NCBI RefSeq assembly: GCF_030463535.1
Contig: NC_132891.1
Span: 4,872,318-4,936,317, forward strand
From: Salminus brasiliensis
Taxonomy: Eukaryota; Chordata; Actinopteri; Characiformes; Bryconidae
DNA length: 64,000 nt
Reading direction: 5' to 3'
Part shown: piece after piece, positions 11,752 through 22,364 of the stretch
How the letters are laid out: each line of letters opens with the position of its first letter
Numbering within the stretch: position 1 is the stretch's first letter
Translations under genes and position numbers: made by a program
The notes under the pieces: generated by a model
The model's database searches: none
The model's input: only the letters and a program-made list of their open reading frames with translations
What the model was told of the DNA's origin: nothing

Positions 11752-14700
11752 TACATATTTAGTCTCTATAATTAAACGTTCATATTAAAAGTTCAATTAT
11801 TGGATGAATTTAACAATTACAATTAAAAGTTCCCAAGGTAATATGTGGTATAGTAATTACTTACTATAAAGACAGAGCCATAAAAGCTTTTTAATGAGAT
11901 TCCAACTTTTAGAAGTTGCTTCCCTTCTTTTAACAAGCCTCAGATTTGAGCCCTTTGCACTCAAAGAATTTGTTAAAGCCCCAGTCTACTCCTGTACATG
12001 ATTCTCTCCTAACTATGATCTATAGTTGTGAAGAATGTACTCTGAACTGGCAGAGAAAATTAAAAAATAATAACTTTGTGACTAATGTGTTTTAATTAAA
12101 GATGTATAGAGGGTAGAAAGACTCCCTGAATGGTGTATTAACCTCGGTTTGACTCTTTATTGTGCTTTTATAGCATCTTCATTACTGTGACGACACTGCG
12201 ATTAGTGTCAGTCAGGGCCTTTCATGCAATGACCTCGTCATGCTGTTCGAACTCAGTGATCCTATGCTCTGGGCTTGTGAAATCAACGGCATTAACATAC
12301 ACACTGCAATGTGACAAATGGTGTGTTACTGGTGTAACTCATTTTGCAAAGCAACTCATTGTTAAATGCATTGTATTTTTTTTTTTTATTGTTGACTTAA
12401 ATTTGACTTATAATAACTTTGCAATTTACTATCTGTTTAGACAACTGAAAATATTACTTACTATAAAGACAGAGCCATAAAACCTTTTGTCACATTGCAG
12501 TGTGTATGTTAATGCCGTTGATTTCACATGTCCAGAGCATAGGATCACTGAGTTCGAACAGCATGACGAGGTCATTGCATGAAAGGCCCTGACTGACACT
12601 AATCGCAGTGTCGTCACAGTAATGAAGATGCTATAAAAAAGGTTTTGATCCTATGCTCTGGACTTGTGTGGATAAAGCTGTAGTCACAGTAAGAGAACGT
12701 ACCCCGAACTACCGGCACACACTTTCCCCTGCTGAAGAACAGAGAATGGAATTCCTTTGTGAAGCAAATGTCAGAGGCAGTCGGGGTCCTGCACAGAAAA
12801 ACAACACACAGTGAACCTCAACTGACGAGCCAATGAGCTTAATCACATACGAATACACTCTACAGACAACTGTTTCTTCCCAACTCAAGGGTATTGAAGA
12901 GGAGTTACTGTCTCTACTGTCCAGAGAAGAAGGTTTTCTGCTAGATTTTGGAGCATTGCTCTTTTGGCTGCCTTCAACAACAAGAGCGTTAGTGAGGTCA
13001 GGATGTTGGATGATGATCACCACCCACCTCATTCCAAAAGTAATGGACGGAGCTCCACCATCCATCATTCCAGAGAACACAGTTCTTCCACTCCTCCACA
13101 GCTCAATGCTGGGGGGCTTTATACCCCTCTCTATCCCACGCCTGGCATTAGGCAGCATGGTGCCAATAGGTTCATGTTTCTTATCTGCTCCAGAGAGCCC
13201 TATTCTATTGGCTGTACTTCTCTATATTCACTAGACAAGCTGTGTGTGTGGATTTGCACATCTGTGTCAGCAATGGGAGCAGCTGAATGCCATTATTAGA
13301 ACAGGTGACCACAATGTGACATACAATACCCGTCAAAAGCTTGGACACACCTGGTTGAAGGTGTGCTGACCATCATAATCATCATCATCATCATCTTAGA
13401 AACATCTGATCTCAATGCTAGGGTGGCCATATTTTTGCTTTTTTACATAAGACGATGATGATCAGTACCCATTTAACCAGGTGTGTCCAAACTTTTGACT
13501 GTATATCTCTTTTTTTTATGCCATTTGAAAACACAGACAGCACATCTATCCAGGGACTTGCTACTTGGGAGAGGTGGCTCAGTGCCGGGTGGTTAGAGCA
13601 CCTGGCTATTGATGACAGGGTTGTGGGTTCGATACCCGGGCTCTGCAATCTGCCGCTGTTGGGCCATTGAGCAAGGTCCTCCGCCCTCTCTGCTCCCCAG
13701 GCAATGCAGCAATGGCTGCCCTCTGTCACTGTGTGTGCGTGTATGTGTTCACTGCATGGGTGGGTTAAAGGCAGAGGCCAAATTCCACCTGTGTCCAACA
13801 CTAATGGTGAATATGTCGGTCTCGTCTTGTCTACTACTGTGTGAACATTTCTTGACGAATGGACAAAAGAAATGGTCCAAAAGGCAAAAATCCTTCAAAT
13901 TAAACCTGAAGTTTGACAAAGTGGAAAGACAACCACCTAAACGGATCTGAATGGATAGCTCCGGCCAGCTCAGAGTGTGCACTCACCACCTCATTATATT
14001 CCAGTTCCATAGCTGCCGAAGCTTCAACACCCCTGAAAAAAAGAGCATCAGAGTATTCCACTGTCCTTAATGTTCAGCAGTAATACAAAGTAGATCACCA
14101 TAAAATCATAAAAATAAAAATTACACACACTCTAAAAATAACAATAGGTGTAAAGGGCCATTTTTGGTTCAGTCAAGAACCTTGTGAGTATAAGGAACCC
14201 TAAGTTTATGGAAAGCTTCATTAACTCTGACTTGCACACATTAGTATAAGCCTACTGCATCTATCACTGCTACCGTTTTACAATACTGTTTACTTTTGTA
14301 CTTGCACAATGCACTTTACACATGCACATCCATCCTCTACTGTACTCTTATCATACAAATATATATATATACATACATATATATATATATATATAGTATT
14401 ATATTTACTCACCGTTTATAGAGATATTTATAAGACTGTCTGTAAATGGAGGGACTGCAAAGTAAGGATTTCATTGTACAGTGTACTTTTGAATCTGGGA
14501 ATATCTATTAAAACCATGTTTTGTCTTTGATTCCACAAACAAAACCCTGCGGATCTATTACATACACATATAATATAACACGTTTCAAGCACCTTTATTG
14601 TTTTAAGACTGTAAACTAATGCATATATATAAATAAAGGTGTCTCTGGGAATGTTTACACAAATTCCTGGTATCTCATCTCCTTAGCATATCAATAAAAC

Positions 14701-15153
14701 CTTGTTGCTGTTCAAAGATCAAAGATGTTATTCCAAGTCATTCAGGACCACTTCAACTGGTCCATCGTTCCTACAATGTTTTTTTTTTTTTTAAATGTAA
14801 CATCTGTAACTCTAAATGAGACTCCACCTACCCCAGATATGTGGGTCATCCATGCAGGACTGGTGATTGGACACAGTGATCAGGGGCGTGTTCTGAGGAC
14901 GTTTCTCGACCAAGTTCAACAACACGTCTTGGTTGTGCACGGACAAAGAGTTCAGGTACTCTACAGAACAGAAAACCATGGTATGAGGTCCAGCTAGAAC
15001 AAGATGGAGCCCAATTCAAGAGTACAAGAAGAAGAAGAACTTACTGGTCCAGAGGTAGCTGTATGAGCCCACCATGCCCATGACCAGTGAGCTGGATATC
15101 CTCCAGCCCAGGCGGGGGCACTGTGGAAACGGCCATTTCACCTCCAGGGGCAT
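9398..15153 (-). CDS. tafazzin: Tafazzin, mitochondrial phospholipid-lysophospholipid transacylase
   Basis: Tafazzin remodels cardiolipin acyl chains on mitochondrial membranes. Ten coding exons join in phase: 15045-15153, 14832-14960, 13987-14032, 12703-12788, 11470-11550, 11349-11390, 11201-11263, 10050-10102, 9874-9951, 9398-9499, giving 262 residues plus TGA. The N-terminus [17 protein letters not shown] and a hydrophobic segment (about 18-35) match the family. The acyltransferase HX4D motif is NHQSCMDD with His69 and Asp74; the GPAT-type FPEGK motif is at about 148-152; [20 protein letters not shown] and [15 protein letters not shown] follow. The length equals the human form lacking exon 5: exon 4 joins directly to GDGVYQKG at residue 124. 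The start ATG follows an acceptor at 15182, so there is an upstream 5' UTR exon. Symbol also written taz. All splice sites are GT-AG and the key residues are intact. Confidence 0.96.
10490..10880 (-). mobile_element. tRNA-derived SINE (GCCATCAGCAGCCGGAG family), reverse orientation
   Basis: On the minus strand it carries GCCATCAGCAGC, AGAGAGCACAATTGGCC, a TGGATGGGTAGAT-like block and ATGTATCGGAGGAG. The other copies lie at 22535-22900 (reverse), 45375-45760 and 47665-47990, with a variant at 62560-62960. It sits in the tafazzin intron between exons 7 and 8. Confidence 0.7.
10911..11065 (+). repeat. Second copy of one arm and loop of the tafazzin foldback element
   Basis: This stretch, beginning GTGAAATCAACGGCATTAAC, repeats 12277-12437 nearly base for base, including the poly-T and the TTGACTTAAATTTGACTTAT segment. 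It is a single copy lacking the second inverted arm. Confidence 0.8.
11600..11755. repeat. (AC)n then (AT)n microsatellite
   Basis: A long AC run passes into a long AT run and ends with mixed ATACAC. It lies in tafazzin intron 4, about 60 bp from exon 5. Confidence 0.95.
12166..12638. mobile_element. Foldback (long inverted repeat) element in tafazzin intron 4
   Basis: Arms 12166-12318 and 12486-12638 are reverse complements over 153 bp with only a few mismatches, and the pairing stays in register along the whole arm. The loop of about 167 bp includes a T-run. No open frame explains it. Part of it recurs at 10911-11065, and a further copy of GATCCTATGCTCTGGAC is at 12650. The class is unknown; a DNA transposon that forms hairpins is likely. 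Confidence 0.85.
12905..13303 (+). mobile_element. CACTATATGGACAAAAG-family MITE, terminally truncated
   Basis: Internal sequence matches the family from CTGTCTCTACTGTCCAG to GCTGAATGC, but neither end is present. The open frames on both strands here (12709-13158 minus, 12833-13299 plus) are only the repeat read through. Confidence 0.75.
13322..13505. mobile_element. Short Tc1/mariner-like MITE
   Basis: Ends CCGTCAAAAGCTTGGACACACC and its inverted partner GGTGTGTCCAAACTTTTGACTG enclose only about 130 bp, which include an (ATC)n run. It lies in tafazzin intron 3. Confidence 0.75.
13570..13805 (+). mobile_element. tRNA-derived SINE (HE1/DANA-like)
   Basis: It has an A box (GTGGCTCAGTGCCGG), a B box (GGTTCGATACCC), then GAGCAAGG, CTCTGCTCCCC and GTGTTCACTGCATGGGTGGGTTAA. 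It is the clearest forward copy of the family. It lies in tafazzin intron 3. Confidence 0.8.
14340..14400. repeat. (AT)n microsatellite, tafazzin intron 2
   Basis: Interrupted AT dinucleotide run between tafazzin exons 2 and 3. Confidence 0.85.
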
Positions 15154-15437
15154 TGCAAGCGCACCACAGCTTTCATTCAGACTACAGAGACATGGAAAAA
15201 GACAGAAAGAGAATCAATCATGTCCATGTTCATGACTTTCACACATGCTTTCCATTTTACCTGATGGATGCCATCCAACACCTAAAACATATGGTTGACG
15301 GGGTGGTTAAATAAGGGGGGAAAGTTACATTATGACTGTGTAGCATTCTTTAAAACATACCTACAGAAATCTAAAGATTGAGTCTGAATGAGTCTGGTGA
15401 ACCTTCCTGAAGGTGCTAAGCTGCTAAACGGTGGCTT

Positions 15438-15766
15438 TAGGGCTGGTCGATATGGTGAAAAAATTGATCATCACAATATGTAAAGACATTTTTACAATAC
15501 TCAATATTTATGACACATGATCGCAGACAAAATGCATCGTATGTGGCAGATTTTTAAAAACTACTATGCGAATACCGTACCCATTAACTTCATCCAGTTA
15601 AACCAGTCCAATTACACTGCTGGTAATAAAACCTGCCGTTGATCAGGGTTCTTTAAGCGCTACTAACAATACAAGGGAATCGATATGCTTAGAAAAGCCT
15701 ATTGTGTCTCACAATAACAAAATCCATCACGATTCAACAGAACATCAGCCTACTGCCCAGCCCTAA
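15438..15766. mobile_element. GGGCTGGTCGATATGG TIR element
   Basis: The left end TAGGGCTGGTCGATATGG and the right end CTACTGCCCAGCCCTAA are inverted copies. Non-coding, about 330 bp. Same family as 31-335. Confidence 0.6.
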
Positions 15767-15784
15767 CCAACAACTGGACAAATT

Positions 15785-16142
15785 AGCCGGTGGTTGGTGT
15801 GGCGCAACAGATAACACCACTACCTGCCAGTGAGCTACCACACCATGTTGGAGACTGGGGTTCGATTCCCAGTCTGGGTGGCCTTACTGACACCATGTTG
15901 AAGACTGGGGTTCGATTCCAAGTCTGGGTGGCCTTACTGACACCATGTTGGAGACTGGGGTTCGATTCCCAGTCTGGGTGGCCTTACTGACACCATGTTG
16001 AAGACTGGGGTTCGATTGCCAGTCTGGGTGGCCTTACTGACACCATGTTGGAGACTGGGGTTCGATTGCCAGTCTGGGTGGCCTTACTGCACTACACCAA
16101 TAAGGCAAGGATATGAGCATCAGCTAAATGCCATAAATGTAA
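15785..16142 (+). repeat. SINE with five tandem B-box units
   Basis: The start reads GGTGTGGCGCAACAGATAAC, like a tRNA A-box head. A 59 bp unit containing GGGGTTCGATTCCCAGTCTG then repeats five times (from about 15841 to 16090), and the tail CAGCTAAATGCCATAAATG closes it. The tail is shared in reverse by the element at 56960-57150. The units differ at one or two bases only. Confidence 0.85.
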
Positions 16143-16865
16143 ATGTAGCCACAATCCCATTAGACAGAGCTGCTGTGCTCATCCAGAAGACGCTAGAATT
16201 GGGACACTGCAGTTTTTCCACCTTCATTTCGATATTAAAAGATATTCATTCATTCGTTCGTTCTTACACACAGTAGCTGACAGACAATAGTGGTTATACA
16301 TGACAGGAGCTTCATCAGAGTACTATGCAGCTGCTTAGACGAGCCCACGGCTGCCGATTGTTAGGACACGGTTCGAGGAGTCGATGGCGTTGCATCATTT
16401 GGCCTTGTCCAAGAGCTCAAATCCTCGGGGGTGCCGGAACTTACCTAGCTCACTCTAAAATTGTACAAAACAAATATAATAACCTTAATCTTGCCTAAAG
16501 ACTGAAGGTATTATGGACGTAACTATTGACTTGAGGGGTCCCTAAACATGTGCAGCCTCTGAAATGCCCCCAAAATATGCCCCCAAAGACTATAGTTCAT
16601 ATTTAAGCAGTATTTAAGTGGCAGCAACCTGAAACTCAGCCATTCAGACACTGGGTCAATGAATGGAGCTCAGACCAGGACCAGACCAGGACTAGACCAG
16701 GACTAGACCAGGAACCAGGCCTGGTTTAGACCCTTAAACTGCAGGGTAAAGTAAGAGGTGTACCGAGGTTGAGTATGAAGGATATCCCTGATAAATACAC
16801 TGCAGCTGGAGAGTAAAGACAGGCTTCCAGAAAGTTTCTAGATACACACACAGTGGTCAGACCTG

Positions 16866-16881
16866 CCAGCCCCCCCCCCCC

Positions 16882-16920
<39 letters not shown>
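16866..16920. repeat. Poly-C followed by (AC)n
   Basis: A run of C residues is followed by a CA dinucleotide run, upstream of tafazzin exon 1. Confidence 0.9.
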
Positions 16921-17050
16921 GGCACACGGTAGCCTTAACAGGGGCACCGCAGCATGCTCCTATCCTTCCAGCTCAGCAGCACCTCAGTGGAGGCCATGCC
17001 TACAAAACCCCCCTAAAAATGCTCTAAAATACAGATTAAAACCCTCTCAC

Positions 17051-17122
17051 CTTCTCTGCCCTGTCCGCTGCTGGGTCAGGCAAAGAGACGGACCGACATA
17101 GGAAGAAATCCACCGCCGCAGT
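17051..17122 (-). other. Inferred tafazzin 5' UTR exon
   Basis: On the minus strand a GC-rich stretch just downstream of a ZNF143-type motif ends in GCAGAGAAG followed by the donor GTGAGAGG. This pairs with the acceptor upstream of the tafazzin ATG. The exact 5' end is unknown. Confidence 0.45.
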
Positions 17123-17142
17123 GCATTATGGGAAGTGTAGTT
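17123..17142 (-). promoter_or_regulatory. ZNF143/STAF-type promoter motif upstream of tafazzin
   Basis: On the minus strand the sequence is AACTACACTTCCCATAATGC, close to the known SBF/ZNF143 consensus (ACTACAATTCCCAGAATGC type). It occurs in many vertebrate housekeeping promoters near the start site. Its place next to an inferred first exon supports a tafazzin promoter. Confidence 0.6.
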
Positions 17143-17738
17143 TTTAGCGTCTCTGCCACTGCAGCCATGATTTGAGCTTTACCTTGGTCACAAAATGGAC
17201 ACAAGGCCTTAGGAAAGGTCAAAAGGGCGAAGCAAGATGCCTTGAACGGTCCGTTTAACAACAAAACGACATTTCCTGCAGATTTATACTCATAAAAGAG
17301 GTCAATATGTCCTATATGTTCCCTAGTCTTCACAGCGAATATGTTTTCTACACTATAATACAGAACAGTGTATTTATATGAATGGGGTGGTACCATTTGG
17401 CTCAAATTATCATTATATTAATACCAATAATCATGATAATATTACTAAAATACATTATTGTGGTTATTATTGGTGTTATTTAGTGTTATAGTACTTAGTT
17501 GCTTCCGGAAAACATTCAGTACAGTATGTTCTTAACACACAGGGCTTTTCACTGGACATTCAACATTAAGTGGTCAATATGGTATTTAATATTATTTAAA
17601 AATTCATTAGATTACCTTCCTGCTCATTTGCACATCATAATGTTGCACATTCACTTTTGCACATTTAGCATTTTACATAATGCTCATGCAATTATCTTTT
17701 TCATTGTTTCATACTTCTGTACTGTGTATATTTAGTTT

Positions 17739-17739
<1 letters not shown>

Positions 17740-17774
<35 letters not shown>

Positions 17775-17802
17775 ACACAAACACACACACATATAGACTG
17801 TG

Positions 17803-17854
<52 letters not shown>

Positions 17855-17855
17855 A
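17740..17855. repeat. (AC)n, (AT)n, (TG)n compound microsatellite
   Basis: Three dinucleotide runs in a row. Frames such as the 116 aa one on the minus strand are repeat readthrough. Confidence 0.9.
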
Positions 17856-17874
17856 GTGTGAAATGTGTTCTCTG

Positions 17875-18075
17875 CATGTGACCCATCTGTGGTAGTGAAC
17901 ACACACACACTAGTGAACTAGGGGCAGTGACTACACACACACCTACAGTGGTGGGCAGCCAACTCCAGCGCCCGGGGAGCAGAGAGGGTAAAGGGCCTTG
18001 CTCAAGGGCCCAACAGTGGCCCGGGTTGCCGAGCCCAGGAATCGAACCCACAACCCTGCCATCGATAGCTCAGAA
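17875..18075 (-). mobile_element. tRNA-derived SINE (HE1/DANA-like), reverse
   Basis: On the minus strand a B box (GGTTCGATTCC) is followed by GAGCAAGGCCC, CTCTGCTCCCCGGG and a GTGTTCACTACC segment, as in the other copies. Confidence 0.75.
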
Positions 18076-18504
18076 CCGCTAAGTCAGTGGTGTGTATATG
18101 TATGTATATGCCTATTATTCTGTTGTGCTTTGATCTTACATTCTATACATTTGATCTTTTTTACTGTCTTATTCTTTCATGTGCCATCAAAGCACTTCAC
18201 TGCTAGCTGTACTGTGTACTACTGTTTTAATGATTTTATGTAATGCTCTAAAATATATGATGTTCTGTTATCAAAATCATACAGATTTTAGATTTTGGAG
18301 GCGATCTTACTTAATAATGAGGTTGTGACAATTTTGTGTCAACACTATAGCAACATTGTGATGTTAGCGCACCTATCCTGCTGAAAAGTCATTAGTCAGA
18401 TTAAGCACTTTAACGTTCATCAATGCTTTCATCCTCTTGTATAAAAATGTATTCTAGCAAAAATGGCAAGATAAACCAGAAATTAATCACCACAAAATCA
18501 CAGT

Positions 18505-18510
18505 TTTATT
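18505..18510 (-). terminator. Probable slc25a20 poly(A) signal
   Basis: AATAAA on the minus strand about 570 nt beyond the slc25a20 stop, the first clear hexamer in that direction. Confidence 0.5.
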
Positions 18511-19079
18511 AAAAAACAATAACACAGTTTTGTTTTTTAAAAAAGATACACATTTTAAATAATCGCCTTGTCAAATAGCACATAATTACAATTTCTAATC
18601 ATTTAATATGACTATTTTTTTAAAATATTATCTGTATATTGTTACAAAGGGTATGAACATACACTATTAGTAATATAATAATAAAACAGCATACTCAAAT
18701 CATTCATCCCATGACGGACATTATTTAGATGTGTCGCCAACTGAACAGATAATCCCATTTAAAAGAGTAAACCTAGCTAACGTCAGAAACTACACCGCAC
18801 TGGATACTGCCCCTGTTTACTTTACTTAAATATGCTATATTGCTAGCATTGATATCAGCTAGCAGTTCCAGCTACTAGCAATGTCCCAATGTCCCATGTG
18901 TAGCTAGTCCCGTCAGTGTAGCTAGTTCCATACTGATTACTCTGTCCAGGCCTTAAAGACCTTAAACTGAGTTGTAAAGATCCACAAACTGCGGATTTGA
19001 GTGAGGTCACTTAAATAAAGCCGTCCAATAAAGCTCCGTTAGCAAGTGATCAGCAGCACAGTCCACACAGGTGTAGAGG

Positions 19080-22000
19080 TCACCAGGTTGGGGCCAGCCA
19101 GTTCAAGCACTTCAGAGCTACCTCAAAACCTAGAAAACAAGCCTGAGAACACAAGAAGGAGCCATGAAGGAAAAAAAACTGGTGTGAAATGCTGAGATTT
19201 GTTCATAGTGGAGGCCAAACCATTATTTTACCATTATTACCATTACACATAAATCTTAAAAGGCACCTGTAGGCTCTATTGTGGCTTTCTGCCTCTATTG
19301 TCTGCTTCTATACTAAATGGACAAAAGTATTTGGACATCTGCTCATTCATTGTTTCTTCTAAAATCATTATTATTCAAAAAAGATTAAGGATATTTAAAA
19401 AAGAGGGCTTCTGCTTTTGTTGGAGGACCTGTCTCTACTGGGGGCTTTCTACTAGAGTTTGGAGGAGCATTGCTGTGAGGATTTGACTGCATTCGGCGAC
19501 AAGAGTGTCAGTGAGGTCAGGATGTTGGATGATCACCACCCCACCTCTCCTCATCCCCAACTCCCCAAACTCATCCCAAAATCCATAATTCCAGAGTTCC
19601 CTGCTCTTCCACTGCTCCACAGCTCAATGCTGGGGGGCTTTATACCCCTCAAGACCACATCTGGAATTAGGCAGCATGGTGCCTATACTAGGTTCATGTT
19701 TATAATCTGCTCCAGAGAGTCCTATGCTAATGGCATCTCTTCTCAGCTGTGTTTGTGTGCATTTGCACAACTGTGTCAGCAATGGGTGCAGCTTAAAGTA
19801 GCTGAATGCATCCATTATAAGGGGTGTCCACAAACATTTGGACATATAGTGTATTTGTGTTGTTGTCAATGTTGTCATAGTATTATAATAACCTTGTGTA
19901 TTATATTACAATCTAATAATGCATTAATTATAGCTGAATATGGAATTTAATAAATGAATAAGTGAATGAACGTGTGTGGTGAGGCGTCTGTGTTCTGGAG
20001 GTCTTACCGCATTCGCTGGAAACGCCCGTAGCATGACAGCACTTAAGCCTTTATAAAGAGCCCTGGCTCCTTCCTCCCTTATCAGAGTTCGTAGAACATC
20101 TACTAAGCCTTTATAACGTCCGTCAGCAGCTGCAGAAGAGGTAAACAGACTAGTATGCCTTCACTGAAGACCTCAGGATTACCCCAAGGCACTAACTCAT
20201 GCGGTTAAGGCCTTGTGCTTGTGCAGGTAACAGTACTTCTCCACCACTAGGAGGCAGCATTGGACCATAATGCATAATGCCTAATCGGTGCTGCTTAATG
20301 GCAAGATCAGACTAAAAGACTATGTATACTATTCTGTATGTATTAGCACTTAAAAAGGAGGATAAAGAAATATCACAATACACAATATATGGAAAACGAT
20401 ATTTTGTTGCATTAAATCCAATGAAAAAGTCCCAATTCCCTTTAGAATTTACCTGTTTGGAAGTTGGACTTGAGCACATCAGGAGGAAGCGCTATCACCC
20501 AGTTCAAAATCCCAGCAGTGCCCCCAGCCAGAAGAATTCTGGGCGTGCTCAGTTGCTGAACGCTGCATGTATGGGCATGTGTGGTTAAGGGCATGGGGGA
20601 GGGGCAAAAAGACAGAGTGCTCAACGGTGATAACGTCTACAAGTCTGCGTCGTCACGAGATTAGGCAAAGCTGACTCTTACCTTTGACCCTCGGGAGTCA
20701 GGACATGTTTTAGGTACTCGTAGGTGAGAAAGTACAGGCCGCTGGAAGGCACATCTGAAGAGATAAGAGAACAAAGCTGAAAGGTGCTTGATCAGCACGC
20801 TCACACAACCACACTTCGGTCAGGGGTGGCCTGGTGCAACACGCTGCAGACATGGAATGGGGAATGGGGTTGGGAAATCAGGTGTGGTTCGTGCAGGACG
20901 GCGTTATCAAAGGGCAGAGAGTGCCATATCGATCAGATATTTGTGTGACCGCTGTGAGACACTAATACACACACACATGCGTGTGTCAGCACATAAGGTC
21001 ATAGATATGACCCACATGTATTACATATGAATATCGCCACTGTCGCCTCAAGGCCTTCTCCGAAATGGCAACTTTACAGGAGAAGGAAAAAACCTTCTTA
21101 ACTGTCAATGGAAGTCAATGAAAAAATAAATGACTCCAAGTCAATTTGGAGCATTTCTATTGGTCCGTTTATGATTAAATATTAATATAATTTACAGAAC
21201 AACTTTCAGATTCATATGACACAACATGTCCAAATGTTTGTGGACACCACCGCACCCATTGCTGACACAGATGTGCAAAGGCATACACACACACAGCTTG
21301 TCTAGTCCCTTTAGAGATGTATTGCCAACAGAATAGGACTCTGTGGAGAAGATAACCATGGAGCTAAAGGCACCGTGCTTTAGGCCAGGTTTGGGCTAGA
21401 GGGGTATAAAGCCCCCAGCATGTGTTCTCTGGAGAGCTGGGGAGTTGAGGAGGGGTCCTCAACCAGGGGCCTTGTTTTTGTTGTTGTTTTTTTTTTTTAA
21501 ATAAGTAGCATATTTATGTCCTGAAACTGTATGAACACACACATACCTCTGATAAGAGTAAGGATAGTCCCCTTGTAAACACTACGAATCCCCTGTTCCT
21601 TGTAAAGTCTCACTGCACAGTCCATAGGCCCAGCATACTTTAGCTGGCCGGTGGTGGACTGCACCTAGAAGAGTAACACACAGGCTGTGAGTACATTCAG
21701 ATAACAGACACACACACGCATATATATAAATATATATATACTGTATATATATATATATATATATACAGCTCTGAAAAAAATTAAGAGACCACCCTACATG
21801 ATCCGTTTCTCTGGTTTTACTGTTTATAGGCAGTGTGTTTAAGAAGAATTAACATTTGCGTTGTATTTCATAAATCATGGACAACATTTCCCCTAAATTC
21901 CAAATAAAATATTAATATTTAGAGCATTTATTTATTTGCAGAAATGACAACTGCTCAAAACAGCTGCTCGAATAATGGAAATAAATTATTATAATAATTA

Positions 22001-22290
22001 TAATGTAAAGAAGTTATTATTCAGATTTAATCACAGTACTAATTTCTAAACTTTGAGAGCATTCAGAAATCACTATGGTGAAATAACCTTGACTGCCAAT
22101 CACAACTCTTATGTCTCGGCCGGCATCTCCACTAGTCTTTCACAGTGCTGTTGGGACTTTATGTTATTCATAGTCTGCAGATTTAGATAACTCAGCTTTG
22201 TTTGATGAAATGCCTGGAATATAATGGCTGCCAAACACGTACAGATGCAAAATTAAGAAAAGTTAAATGGTCTTTTATTTTTTTACAGAG

Positions 22291-22364
<74 letters not shown>

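Larger units (their letters stand above)
15181..17050 (-). other. Inferred tafazzin 5' UTR intron
   Basis: Bounded by a donor (AAG then GTGAG, minus strand) at 17050 and an acceptor (CTGTAG) at 15182, 28 nt upstream of the ATG. It holds two repeats (15438-15766 and 15785-16142) and a small AGACCAGGACT repeat at 16675-16720. The intron is inferred from splice signals, not from transcripts. Confidence 0.5.
17143..18500. other. Intergenic region between tafazzin promoter and slc25a20 3' end
   Basis: AT-rich sequence with an AC/AT/TG microsatellite block (17740-17855) and a reverse SINE (17875-18075). No exon seen. Confidence 0.55.

Noticed and set aside
12709-13158. 149 aa minus-strand and 133 aa plus-strand frames
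   Set aside because: They lie over tafazzin exon 4 and a MITE; the same peptides appear at other copies of the MITE (19459-19950, 39742-39927, 43988-44266).
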